Shown: piece after piece, positions 37,301 to 51,300 of the stretch
How the letters are laid out: the number at the start of each line of letters is the position of its first letter
Numbering within the stretch: the stretch's first letter is position 1
Assembly: GCA_034620365.1 (NCBI GenBank)
Contig: JAQGEQ010000379.1
Location: forward strand, 310,001 to 374,000
From: Pegea sp. RAD2-039
Taxonomy: Eukaryota; Chordata; Thaliacea; Salpida; Salpidae
Direction of reading: 5' to 3'
DNA length: 64,000 nucleotides
Notes under the pieces: model-generated
The model's input: the letters and a program-made list of their open reading frames with translations, nothing else
Databases searched by the model: none
Told to the model about the DNA's origin: nothing
Made by a program: the position numbers and the translations under genes

Positions 37301-40300
37301 GGAAAACTTAAATGATAACTGTCATTGATTATTGTTAATTGAAAATTTCTACATCATACATTTTAGCTTTCAGTCTACAAAAAAAGTTTGGTTTGTCATT
37401 ATGATTTTTACTAAACTAATATTTCATCAGTTGTCAAAATTGATTGATAACCCTACCAGATAAAATGAAATCCAATATTCATTTGTTTAATCTGTTATTA
37501 AAAGGAAAGTAAAGTCTTACGTTTATAGGTAACAAAAAATTCAGATTAGTTTCACTGTCTTTAGAAATTGAACTACAAAATATGATTCTTTTTAAAACTT
37601 TAAGCAAAAAGCCTCCTTAATAAATGCTAAAGTTTCAACTAAAATTAAGCAACAGTAAATGTTTACAAGTAAATGCTGTTCAATTATGATAAAGTTAAAA
37701 ATAGGTTACTTTGATATAATGGGTTAATAAATATATTCAATTTACTAGTTAGCATAGTTTGAAAATCAACTTTTATTTCACAATTTTAATTCCAAGTTAC
37801 TAAATTAGAAAAGTATTTGACAAGTTTCTTGTTTTTCAAAAGCACAATTTTTCACATGATAAAATTAAAAGTTGTTCTGATACTTCATAAACTAAATTGT
37901 TTTATTTCAGTTAAAATTAGCATAATGTTAAAAAAAATCAAAACCATAAGATAAAATATTATTAGAATCTTGAAAAAATGTTTATATTTTAAGTTCATTT
38001 TTAACTTCAAAAATGAAATGATTTACGTTATTAATAAATATTTGAAATTTTTAAAAAACCTTTTCAACTTCATTTAAAAATATATTTTTAAATTCTTAAT
38101 AACTTATCAGTCAAAATGATTTTGTAATCATTTTAACGTTGACTCCGAAGTAAACCTATATAGCAAAAAAATACTGAATTAATAATTAGAGAATTAGTTA
38201 TTTACCTGTATATAAATACATTACCATCCTAAATCAAAACAACAACTTTTAGTTTTGTTTTTGAAGACTTGGATTGTTACTTTAAAACATACGAAAGTAA
38301 ATAACTTTATCAGCCAAACAAGTTTGATTTGTGACAAAGAGTTTTCTAAACTGGTATTTCACCAGCTGTCAAAATAATTTATAAATTCATAAAGAAGGAT
38401 TATGATTCACATTCCTTTTAGTGTACTCTAAACTTAACATGTCACCAGTATCTAGCGTTTGTGGGTAATTTAAACATTTTTTAGAAGAAAATAGACGCTT
38501 TGTATCTTAATTAACCAAAAATTAAATGTTAAATTCTGTATAAATTTTCAATTTTCTTGAATGATCTTTTTGTTAATTTATCCTTTTAGAATTTAATTAA
38601 AGCGATGTTGATTAATACTATAATATGTAAGACTAATAAATAATGTGTAGCGCCAAATAGTTTTGAGAGAATGATAGTATTATGTTGTTTCCATTATTTT
38701 TTGCAGTGTACTAGTTTAATATCAAGTAACTAACTCTTGAGTTTGTTGGTAAATTTGTGTAAACTACTTTCACTATCATTGAAAAGTTGTCTAAAAAAAT
38801 ACGACTTTTAAATGAGCAAAACCACATGACAAAAACTTTAAGTAAGTAATTTTTTTACAATGAGATATAACAGGCTAAAAGCTATTAGGTTATGAAGACG
38901 CCAGTAAATTCAGGTTAGTTTCATTTAATGATCAACTTTAAACAATTAAATCATCAGCTGGCAAACTTAAAAGATAACTTTTATTGAACAATTTTAAATT
39001 TAAAATAATACATTTAAAAATATTATAGCATTTGTAAGTATTTGCAGTTTAGTTTATAGGTAAAATAATATTTATTAATTATTTCATCTAAAAATCAACA
39101 AATAAAACACATGAATTATTACTCTACAAGCATTAATAAAACTTATTTGTTATTATCAAAATATTTCTGTTTAAATTAACATTATTCAAGAAGACCTCAA
39201 TGTTAATTTATCTTTTTCAAGAATTTTTATTGTAAACATTCTTACTAATCTTATGTCAAAATTAACTGATATATAATCAGTTGTCCAAAATATCGGGAAG
39301 AAAACTGAAGTATGTTTAGCTTTCACAATATTCGCATTGTACTCGTTTAATAAAAAGTAATTTTCATCTTGCGTTTGTGGGCAACTAATTTTTATGTCAG
39401 AGAAATTAACAGTCATTAAAAAGTTGTTTCAAAAAATGATGACTTTTCAAAAATATAAAGAAAGCGACGTCATAGAACATTCCAGGTTGTCAAGTAAATG
39501 TAAATTAGGATAAATTTTTACAGGATAATAGCTGTTGAGTCTTAATTACGATCAAATCACGTTATTTTGATATAGAGAGTTTTTATAAACAAGTACTAGT
39601 TGACAAATTATAAGATAACTTTCATTGATTATTGTTAATTCAAAATTTCTGCATTCATAAAATATCAGCCAAATTTTTTGTTTGCTGACTAACTAAATAT
39701 TGTATTATGATAAGAAATAAAAGTAAAAATTTGTTGATTTACAAAATAAACTTATTACAATTAAATAGAAAAAGTTTCTATTTAAAGAAAAAATCATAAA
39801 ATTAGATTTTCGATCGTTTGTTTAAGGATTAAGTTTGTTTTTAGTTTCATGAAATTTCATAAAAAGTTTAGCAAATGTTGGAAAAATTATAGAAATAGAT
39901 TTTAGCTTTCAGTCTACAAAAAAAGTTTGGTTTGTCATTATGATTTTTGCTAGACTAATATTTCATCAGTTGTCAAAATTGCTCGATAACCCTACCAGAT
40001 AAAATGAAATTCAACATTCATTTGTTTATTCTGTTATTAAAATGAAAGTAAAGTCTTACGTTTTTAGGTACCAAAAATAATTCGGATTAGTTTTACTGTC
40101 TTTAGAAATTGAACTACAAAATATGATTCTGTTTAAAACTTTAAGCAAAAAGCCTCCTTAATAAATGATAAGGTTTGAACTAAAATTAAGCAACAGTAAA
40201 TGTTTGCAAGTAAATGCTGTTAAATCATGATAAAGTTACAAAATAGGTTACTTTAATCTAATAAGTTAATAAATATATTCAATTTACTTCTATTTGCTAG

Positions 40301-43300
40301 TTTTATTAATTTGCTAGTTTTATTGTATTAAAATTAGAAAAGGCTCGTTCAAAAGAAAAATCATAAAAAAAAATTTTATCTCTTGTTAAGATTAAAGATT
40401 TTTTCTAAGTTTATGAAAAATTTTAAATTCTAATAAACTTCAGAAAATTTACAAAAATAGTTTTTAGCTTTTAGCAAAAATAACGTTTATAATCGTTTAT
40501 AATAAAGTTTACGAAACAAGTTTGGTTCATCATTATGACTTTTGTTAAACTGATGTTTCATCAGTTTTCAAATTTGTACTAGGGAACTAAAGGAGCTTTA
40601 CCCGTTTATAATCGAAGTTTAATCTAGTATTAAAATGAAACTAAAGTCTTGCGTTTGTGGGTAGTCAGAAAATTTTTTAGAGTAGTTTCACTGCCATCGG
40701 AAATTATTCTACAAAGTTTTGACTTTAATGAAATTTAAACAAAGAAATGTTTTCAAAAAATTCAAGTCATTTATTTAAGTTTTCTAAAAACTTTAAATAA
40801 TTTACCAGTTAGCAAACTTTGAAATTAAAGCTGCTAAAATAATAAAAATATGATGCCAAGATTATTGTTTTTCAATAACAAAATATTTTAGTTTAATAAA
40901 ATAAAAAATATTTTGATACTTCTCAAATTAAACTGTTTTTCTTCAGTTAAATTTAGTAAGCGCTTAAATAAATTAAACCAAAAGATAAAATAATATTATA
41001 ACGTTGAAGAAGATTTGTTTATAATAAAAGTTCATTTTTAATTTCGAAAAGAAAATTATTTAGGTTATTAATAAATATTTAAATTTTTCAAAAATACTTT
41101 TAAACTTCATTTAAAAATATCTCTTTCAACTGTAACTGATCAATCAAACTTATTTTAAGTCATTTAAGATTAACTTCGAAGTAAATTTATCAAACAAATA
41201 AAATTTTAGATGAATAATTAAAGAATTATATATTGGCCTATATATAAATACAGTAAAATTTTAAATCAAAACAAAAACTTTTAATTTTGTTTTAGAAGAC
41301 TTGGATTGTTACTTTAAAGCATACGAAAGTAAATAACTTTATCAGCCAAACAAGTTTGATTTATGACAAAGAGTTTTTTAAACTGGTATTTCACCAGCTG
41401 TCAAAATCTTTTGGATAATTAGAACAGGAAATAATTTGAGCCACATTCCTCTAATGTACTCTACACTTAACATGTAACCAGTATCTAGCGTTTGTGGGTA
41501 ATTTAAACATGTTTGAAAATCATTTGACTTTTAATCTTATTTAACAAAACACTAAAGTTTAAATTCTGTAAAACCTACGCATTTTTCTGAATGACATCAA
41601 TCTTATCTTTTTATGAATTTCATTATAATTGTCCTTATTATTGTTGTGATTTGTAAAACTGATATATAATCAGTTGCCAAACAATTTTCAGAAACAATTA
41701 TAGTATGCTGTTTCTACCAAGCTCCAGTCTACTCTTTTAATAACAAGTAACTAACGTCTGGAATTTGTTGGTAAATTTGTTTAGACTAGTTTCACTGTCA
41801 TTGAAAAGTTGTCTCAAAAGATACAACTTTTATATGAGCAAAACCACATGACAAAAACTTTAAGTAATTTTTTTTACAATGAGATACAACAGGCTAAATG
41901 ATATAGCAGGCTAAACGCTGTTAGGTTATGACGACGCCAATAAATGCAAGCTAGTCTCATTTAATGATTAATTATAAACATTTAAAGTATCGTTTGGCAA
42001 ACTGTCATTGATAATTTGTTTCACAATATGATGACTTTTAAAAAACTCTAAAGATAACGATTTAATAAAGCTTGAGTTGTCCAGTTTGCCAAGTAATTGT
42101 AAATTAGGGAATAATTTAGAAGGTGAAAGCTATTGAGTCTTATCTATATCAAATCACGTTGTTTTGATCTAAAGAGTTTTTGTTAACAATTAATTTACCA
42201 GTTAGCAAACTTAAACGATAATTTTCACAAGAGATTATTCATTCCAAATTACTACATTTATAACATCTTAGTCAAGTTGTTTGTTTGTTTGTTGACCCAC
42301 AAGATATTTTAGTTTGAAAAAAGTAGAAGCTAGATTTTTGTTGCTTTTAGTTGAACTTTTTGTATTAAATTTAGAAAAAGTTCTTTTTAAAAGAAAAATC
42401 ATAAAATTACATTTTTCATCTCTTGTTTAAGATTAAAGATTATATCTAAGTTGACGGAAAAATTTCAAATTCTAATAAATTTTAGTAAACTTATAAAAAT
42501 GAGTTTATATGAGCTTTCATATTGATGAGCTTATAATAATGAGCTTTCAATAATAATGTGATTTATAAAAACTTTACGAAACAAGTTTGATTTGTCATTT
42601 TGTTAAACTGATGTTTCATCAGTTTTCAAATTTGCATCAGGAAGACAACGGAGCTTTATCCGTTATTATCGAAGTTTAATCTAATATTAAAATGAAACTA
42701 AAGTCTTGTGTTTGTGGGTAATCAGAAACTTTTTAGAGTAGTTTCACTGTCACCGGAAATTATTATAAAAAGTTTTGACTTTAATGAAATTTAAACAAAG
42801 AGATGTCTTCAAAAAATTCAAGTCATTTATTTAAGTTTTCTAAAAACTTTTACTAATTTACCAGTTAGCAATTAATGCTATGATATGTAAGACTAATAAG
42901 TAACGGGTAGCGCCAAATAGTTTCGAGAAACAGATACCATTATGTTGTTTCTACTACTTTGCAGTTTTTAAGTTTAATATCAAGTAACTAACTCTTGAGT
43001 TTGTTGGTAAATTTGTGTAAACTAGTTTCACTGTCATTGAAAAGTTGTCTAAAAAAATACGACTTTGAAATGAGCAAAACCACATGACAAAAACTTTAAG
43101 TAAGTAATTTTTTTTACAATGAGATATAGCAAGCTAAAAGCTGTTAGGTTATGACGACGCCAATAAATGCAGGTTAGTTTCATTTAATGATTGATTATAA
43201 AGAATTAAAGTATCAGTTGGCAAACTTAAAAGATAATTTTCATTGAACAATTTTAAATTCAAAATAATACATTTAGAAAATATTATAGTATTTGTAAGTT

Positions 43301-43523
43301 TTTGCAGTTTAGTTTATAGCTAAAATAGTATTTATTAATTTTTTCATCTTAAAATCGACAAATAAAACACATGAATTATTACTCTACAAGTATAACTAAA
43401 ACTTATTTGTTACTATGAAAATATTTCTGTTTAAATTAACAATATTCAAGATGACCTCAATGTTAATTTATCTTGTTCAAGGATTTTTATTGTAAACATT
43501 CTTACCAAATTTATGTTAAAATT
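31391..43523 (+). repeat. Scrambled satellite region with three HOR-like runs
   Basis: Hairpins in order: M1 31391, M2 32080, M4 33014, M5b 33291, M3 34221, M2 35114, M4 36048, M6 36965, M2 37414, M4 38349, M1 39264, M2 39953, M3 40548, M4 41391, M5b 41657, M3 42606. M9 modules lie near 33620 and 42005. Breakpoints: M3 to M5 near 34485 and again near 42870 with the same join; M5 to M2 lead-in near 35045; M6 to M2 lead-in near 37352. Much of 35.9-41.4 kb repeats 5.7-10.95 kb. Short expansions of 'atgagctt' elements lie at 34105-34170 and 42495-42558. There is no gene. Confidence 0.82.
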
Positions 43524-46500
43524 AACTGATATTTAATCAGTTTTCCAAAGTATCGGGAAGAAAACAGAATTGATTTTAGCTTTCACGATATTTGCACTGT
43601 ACTCGTTTAATAAAAAGTAATTTTTTTCTGGCGTTTGTGGGTAACTCATTTTTTTGTCAGAGAAATTAACGGTCATTAAGAAGTTGTTTCAAAAAATGAT
43701 GACTTTTAAAAAATATAAAGAAAGCGACGTCATAGAACATTCCAGCTTGTCAAGTAATTGTAAATTAGGATAATTTTTTAAAGGATAATAGCTGCTGAGT
43801 CTTAATTACGATCAAATCACGTTATTTTTATACAGAGAGTTTTTATAAACAAGTACTAGTTGGCAAAATTATAAGATAACTTTTTTGATTATTGTTAATT
43901 CCGAGTTTCTGCATTCATAAAATATCATCCAAACTATTTGTTTGTTGACTAACTAAATATTTTATTTTGATAAGAAATCAAAGTTAAAAATTTGTTGATT
44001 TAAACATTAACTTCTTACAATCAAATAAGAAAAGTTTCTATTTAAAGAAAAAATCATAAAACTAAATTTTCGATCGTTTGTTTAAAGATTAAGTTTGTTT
44101 TTAGTTTCATGAAATTTCATAAAAAGTTTAGCAAATGTTGGAAAAATTATAGAAATAGATTTTAGCTTTCAGTGTACAAAAAAGTTTGGTTTGTCATTGT
44201 GATGTTTGCTAAACTAATATTTCATCAGTTGTCCAAATTGCTCGATAGCCCTACCAGATAAAATGAAATCCAATATTCATTTGTTTAATCTGTTATTAAA
44301 ATGAAAGTAAAGTCTTGCGTCTGTAGGTAAAAAAAAACAATTCAGATTAGTTTCACTGTCTTTAGAAATTGCTCTACAAAATATGATTCTTTTTTAAACT
44401 TTAAACAAAAAGCTAACATACTTACAAATTGTATGTTAAAATTAACCGATGTATAATCAGTTGTCCAAAATATTGGAAAAGAAGTAGATCTTTACTTAAT
44501 ATTCGGCGAAACTGCAGTGTAATCCTTCAATAAAAAGTAATTAATGTCTTGTGTTTATGGCTAATCAATTATTTTATCAGAAAAAATTAATTGTCATAGA
44601 AATTTTGTTTGAGAAAAATGTTGACTTTACAAGAAATAAACAAAACGACGTCACAAGAAGTTTTAGATTTTTAAGTAATTGTTAATTAGGGTAAATATTT
44701 ACAGGATAAGAGCTGTTAGATCATGATTATTTTCGCTTCAGTTGATTTTGATCTAAAAAGTCTTCGAAAACAAGTAATTTACCAGTTAGCAAACTTAAAT
44801 TTTAACTTTCATTGGATGTTATTTATTCCAAATTACTACTTTTAAAAAATCTTAGACTAGTTTGTGTATGTTGACGAACTAGACAATTTATTTTGTAAAA
44901 GTAAGAGGTAGATTTTTGTTGATGTTTAGTTTTTTTAGTTAATAAACTTTTTAGTAACTAAACAACTAATTTTAATAAAATTAGAAAAGGATCTTTTTAA
45001 ACAAAAATTAAAAATGAAGTCTTACATCTTTTTTTGTGATTAAAGTAAATATTTAAGTTGATGGAAAATTGTAATTTCTAATAAATTTTAGGAAAATTAC
45101 AAAAATAGTTTTTAGCTTTATGCAAAAATATCGTTTATAATAAAGTTTACGAAACCAGTTTGGTTTGTCATTATGACTTTTATTAAACTGATGTTTCATC
45201 AGTTTTCAAATTTGTACTAGGGAGCTAAAGGAGCTTTACCCGTTTATAATCAAAGTTTAATCTAGTATTAAAATGAAACTAAAGTCTTGTGTTTGTGGGT
45301 AGTCAGAAAATTTTTAGAGTAGTTTCACTGTTATCGGAAATTATTCTAAAAAGTTTTGACTTTAATGAAATTTAACAAAGAAATGTTTTCAAAAAATTCA
45401 AGTCATTTATTTAAGTTTTCTAAAAACTTTTATTAATTTACCAGTTAGCAAAGTTTGAAATTAAAACTTCTAAAATAATAAAAATATGATGCCAAGATTA
45501 TTGTTTTTCAATAACAAAATATTTTAGTTTAATAAAATTAAAAAATATTTTGATACTTCTCAAATTAAACTGTTTTTCTTCAGTTAAATTTAGTAAGCGC
45601 TTAAAAAAATTAAACCAAAAGATAAAATAATATTATAACGTTGAAGAAGATTTGTTTATAATAAAAGTTGATTTTTACTTTCGAAAAGAAAATTATTTAC
45701 ATTATTAATAAATATTTAAAATATTCAAAAATACTTTTCAATTTCATTTAAAATATCTCTTTCAACTGTAACTGATCAGTCAAACTTAGTTTTAAGTCTT
45801 TTAAGATTAACTCCGAAATAAATTTATCAAACAAACAAAATTTTAGATGAATAATTAGAGAATTATATATTGACCTATATATAAATACATTACAATTTTA
45901 AATCAAAACAAAAACTTTTAATTTTGTTTTTGAAGACTTGGATTGTTATTTTAAAGCATACGAAAGTAAATAACTTTATCAGCCAAACAAGTTTGATTTA
46001 TGACAAAGAATTTTCTAAACTGGTATTTCACCAGCTGTCAAAATATTTTCTAAATTTATAAAGAAGGATTATGATCCACATTCCTTTTAGTGTACTCTAA
46101 ACTTAATATGTCACCAGTATCTAGCGTTTGTGGGTAATTTAAACATTTTTGAGAAGAAAATAAACGCTTTATATCTTAATTAACCAAAAATTAAATGTTA
46201 AATTCTGTATAAATTTTCAATTTTCTTGAATGATCTCTTTGTTAATTTATCCTTTTAAGTTTTAATTAAAGCGATGTTGATTAATACTATGATATGTAAG
46301 ACTAATAAATAATGCGTAGCGCCAAATAGTTTCAAGAAAAAGATAGCATATTGTTGTTTCTTCTATTTTTTGCAGTGTACTAGTTTAATATCAAGTAACT
46401 ATCTCTTGAGTTTGTTGGTAAATTTGTTTAGACTAGTTTCACTATCAATGATAAGTTGTCTCAATAAATACGACTTTTAAATGAGCAAACCCAAATGACA

Positions 46501-48372
46501 AAAACTTTTAAAGTAATATTCTTTTACAGTGACATATAACAGGCTAAAAGCTGTTAGGTTATGACGATGCTAATAAATGCAGGTTAGTTTCATTTAATGA
46601 TCAACTTTAAACAATTAAAGTATCAGTTGGTAAACTTAAAAGATAATTTTCATTGAACAATTTTAAATTCAAAATAATACATTTAGAAAATATTAAAGTA
46701 TTTGTAAGTATTTGCAGTTTAGTTTATAGCTAAAATAATATTTATTAATTATTTCATCTAAAAATCAACAAATAAAACACATGAATTATTACTCTACAAG
46801 CATAACTAAAACTTATTTGCTATTATAATAATATTTCTGTTTAAATTAACTCAATGTTAATTCAAAATTTCTGCATTCATAAAATATCAGCCAAATTTAT
46901 TGTTTGTTGATTAAGATCTTATTTTGATAAAATTACAAATTAACTTCTTGTGTCCTTTTATATTAACCTAATTAATATAATTTAGAAAAATCACTTTTTA
47001 AGAAAAGTTATAAAATAATATTTTTCATCCTTTTTTTTATTTTTAAAGTTTAATTATAAGTTGGATAGGAAAATTTTAAATGCTAATAAAATTTACAAAA
47101 ATTCTAAAAATGATATTTTAGCTTTCAGTAAAAATATCAATTATTTTAAACTTTACGAAAAAAGTTAGAAGTGTCATTATGAACTTTTTTAAACTGATAT
47201 TTCATCAGTTATAAAAATATACACTGGTGTTAAATGAGAGTTCACTGTTCACATTGAAGATTAATCTATTATTAAAATGAAACTAAAGTCTTGTGTTTGT
47301 GGGTAATCAGAAAATTTTTAGAGTAGTTTCACTTTATTTGGAAATTTTTCTGTGAAGTTATAACTTTTATCAAAATTAAACAAAGAGATGTTTTCAAAAA
47401 AATCCAAGTTATTTGTTTTTATTTTCTCTTAAAGTTTTGAGTAATTTACCAGATGGCAAAGTTTAAAAGTCAACTTTCATTTCACATTATTAATTCCAAC
47501 TAACTAATATATATAATTTTAGCCAAGTTTCTTAATTATAATAACAAATTGTTTTAGTTCGAAAAAAATCAAAAAATCTTTTAACTTTTCATGATTTAAA
47601 ACGTTTTATTTTAGCTAAAAATTAGTAACCGCTTAACAAAAATCAAAGCCAAAAGATAAAATATTATTAGAATGTTGAAAAAAGGTATTTTTATAAAAAA
47701 AATTCTTTTTTAAATTAATAAAGAAAAATATTTAAGTTATTAACAAATATTTGAAAATTTCCAAAAATCTTTTTCAACTTCATTTAAAAATATCTTTTTC
47801 AATTGTAACTGATCAGTCGAATTTGTTTTTTAAATATTTCAACATTGACTCCAACGTAAAGTTATCGAACAAAAAACATTTTAGTTTGATAATTAGACAG
47901 TTAGATAATTACCGGTATTTAAATATATTACAATCTTAAATAAAAAGAAAACTTTTAAATTTAGTATTGAAGACTTGAACTGTTACTTAAAAAAAAGAAA
48001 CTAAAAAATTTTATCAGCAAAACAAAATTTGATTCGTGACAAAGAAGTTTTTAAACTGATATTTCATCAATTGTCAAAATCCGTTTTTAAATACTGAGGG
48101 ATACAATATAAGAGTACTTTGGTGTACTTTCAACTTAACATGCAACCGACTTAACTAATAATAATTATTAATTATTCTAAAAATTAATAAATAAGTTACA
48201 TGAATTATTACTATATGATCAAAACTGAAACTTATTAAGCATAACTGAGATTTAACTGTTATAATCAAAATATTTCTGTTTAAATTAACAATATTCAAGA
48301 AGACCTCAATGCTAATTTATCTTTTTCAAGGATTTTTATTGTAAACATTCTTACTAATCTTATGTTAAAAAT
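43524..48372 (+). repeat. HOR block, 4849 bp, with orphan module M10
   Basis: Hairpins: M1 43524-43542, M2 44212-44230, M10 44444-44462, M3 45186-45204, M4 46018-46036, M7 47192-47210, M8 48054-48072. M5 starts near 46300, and M6 is the half-deleted form (junction near 46851). Its length equals the full-order HOR at 55754-60604 although the content differs, which is probably coincidence. There is no gene. Confidence 0.83.
44410..45130 (+). repeat. Orphan satellite module M10
   Basis: This module follows a cut M2 ('aaacaaaaagctaacatac') and is clearly related to M1/M6, with ACCGATGTATAATCAGT, a box 2 form TTTGTGTTTATGGCTAATC, and GACGTC. It is much more diverged, and I found no second copy in the window. 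Private strings include 'attcggcgaaactgcagtg' and 'gatcatgattattttcgc'. It joins M3 near 45110. Confidence 0.7.
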
Positions 48373-51300
48373 AACTGATATATAATCAGTTGTTCAAAAT
48401 ATCGGGAAGAAAACTGATGTGTGTTTAGCTTTCATTGTTTTCGCACTGTACTCGCTTAATAAAAAGTAATTATTATCTTGTGTTTATGGGTAACTAATTT
48501 TTGTCAGAGAAATTAACAGTCATTAAAAAGTTGTTTCAAAAATGATGACTTTTCAAAAATATCGGATTAATATTTATAGGATAAAAGCTGTTGAGTCTTA
48601 ATTATGATCAAATCACGTTATTTAGATACAGAAAGTTTTTATAAACAAGTACTAGTTGGCAAAATTATAAGATAACTTTCATTGATTATTATTAAATCAA
48701 AATTTCTGCATTCATGACGAATCATCTAAATTTTTTGTTTGTTGATTAACTAAATATTGTATTTTGATAAAAAAACAAAGTTAAAAATTTATTGATTTAA
48801 AATATAACTTATTACAATAAAATAGGAAAATTCTCTATTTAAAGAAAAAATCATAAAATTAGATTTTCGATCGTTTGTTTAAGGATTAAGTTTGTTTTTA
48901 GTTTCATGAAATCTCATAAAAAATTTAGCTAATGTTGGAAAAATTATAGAAATAGATTTTAGCTTTCAGTCTACAAAAAAAATTTGGTTTGTCATTATGA
49001 TGTTTGCTAAACTAATATTTCATCAGTTGTCAAAATTTCTTGATAACCCTACCAGATAAAATAAAATCCAACATTCATTTGTTTAATCTGTTATTAAAAT
49101 GAAAGTAAAATCTTTCGTTTGTAGGTAACAAAAACAATTCAGATTAGTTTCACTGTCTTTAGAAATTGAACTACAAAATATGATTCTTTTTAAAATTTAA
49201 GCAAAAAGCTTCCTAAATAGATGCTAAAGTTTCAACTAAAATTAAGCAACAGTAAATGTTTACAAGTAAAAGCTGTTAAATCATGATAAAACTAAAAAAT
49301 AGGTTACTTTGATCTAATTGGTTAATAAATATATTCAGTTTACTAGTTAGCAAAGTTTGAAAATCAAATTTTATTTCACAATTTTAATTCCAAGTTACTA
49401 AATTAGAAAAATGTTTGACAAGTTTCTTATTTTTCAAAAGCACAATTTTTCACATGATAAAATTAAAATTTGTTCTGATACTTCATAAACGATATTATTT
49501 TATTCCAGTAAAAATTAGCAGAATGTTAAAAAAATCAAAACCGTAAGATAAAATATTATTAGAATCTTGAAAAAAGTGTTTATATTTTAAGTTCATTTTT
49601 AACTTCAAAAATGAAATTATTTATGTTATTAACAAATATTTGAAATTTTCAAAAATACTTTTCAACTTCATTTGAAAATATCTTTTTAAACTCTAACTGA
49701 TCAGTCAAATTTATTTTTTAATAAATTTTACGTTGAATCCGAAGTAAACCTATATAGCAAAAAAATGCTAAATGAATAATTAGAGAATTAGTTATTTACC
49801 TGTATATAAATACATTACCATCCTAAATCAAAACAAAAACTTTTAATTTTGTTTTTGAAGACTTGGATTTTTACTTTAAAACATACGAAAGTAAATAACT
49901 TTATCAGCCAAACAAGCTTGATTTATGACAAAGAGTTTTTTAAACTGGTTATTCACCAGCTGCCAAAATATTTTCTAAATTCATAAAGAAGGATTGTGAT
50001 CCACATTCCTTTTAGTGTGCTCTAAACTTAACATGTAACCAGTATCTAGCGTTTGTGGGTAATTTAAACATTTTTGAGAAGAAAATAGACGCTTTGTATC
50101 TTAATTAACCAAAAATTAAAAGTTAAGTTCTGTATAAATTTTCAATTTTCTTGAATGATCTCTTTGTTAATTTATCCTTTTAGATTTTGATTAAAGCGAT
50201 GTTGATTAATACTATAATATGTAAGACTAATAAATAACGGGTAGCACCAAATAGTTTCAAGAAAAAAATAGCATTACGTTGTTTCTACTATTTTTAGAAG
50301 TGTACTAGTTTAATATCAAGTAACTATCTCTTGATTTTGTTGGTAAATTTGTTTAGACTAGTTTCACTATCATTGAAAAGTTGTCTCAATAAATACGACT
50401 CTTAAATGAGCAAACTCAAATGACAAAAACTTTTAAAGTAATATTCTTTTACAATGACATATAGCAGGCTAAAAGCTGTAAGGTTATGACGACGCCAATA
50501 ATTGCAGGTTAGTTTCATTTAATGATTAACTATAAACAATTAAAGTATCAGTTGGCAAACTAAAAAGATAACTTTCATTGAACAATTTTAAATTCAAAAT
50601 AATACATTTAGAAATATTATAATATTTGTAAGTTTTTACAGTTTAGCTTATAGCTAAAATAATATTTATTGACTATTTCATCTAAAAATCAACAAATAAA
50701 ACACATGAATTATTACTCTACAAGTATAACTAAATCTTATCTGCTATTATAATAATATTTCTGTTTAAATAAACGATATTCAAGATGACCTCAATGTTAA
50801 TTTATCTTTTTCAAGGATTTTTATTGTAAACATTCTTACTAATCTTATGTTAAAATTAACTGATACATAACCAGTTCTTCAAAATATCGGAAAGAAAAAA
50901 GGGATGTGTCTAGAATTCATTATATTCGCACTGTACTCGTTTAATATAAGGAATTTGTTATCTCGTATTTGTGGGCAACCAAATTTTCATCAGAAAAATA
51001 TAACTGTCTACAAAATCTGTTTCTAAAATGATAACTTTTGAAAAATTCTAAACAAAACGACGTCATAAATTATTTAAGGTGATCTAGTAATTGTAAATAG
51101 GGAACATTTTACAGGATAAACGCTGTTGAGTCTTAATTATAATCAAAGTAAATTAGATTGATCTAAAGAGTATTTATAAACAAGTACTAGTTGGAAAACT
51201 TAAATGATAACTTTCATTGATTATTGTTAATTTAAAATTTCTTCATTCATAAAATATCAGCCAAATTTATTGTTTGTTGATTAACATCTTAGTTCAATAA

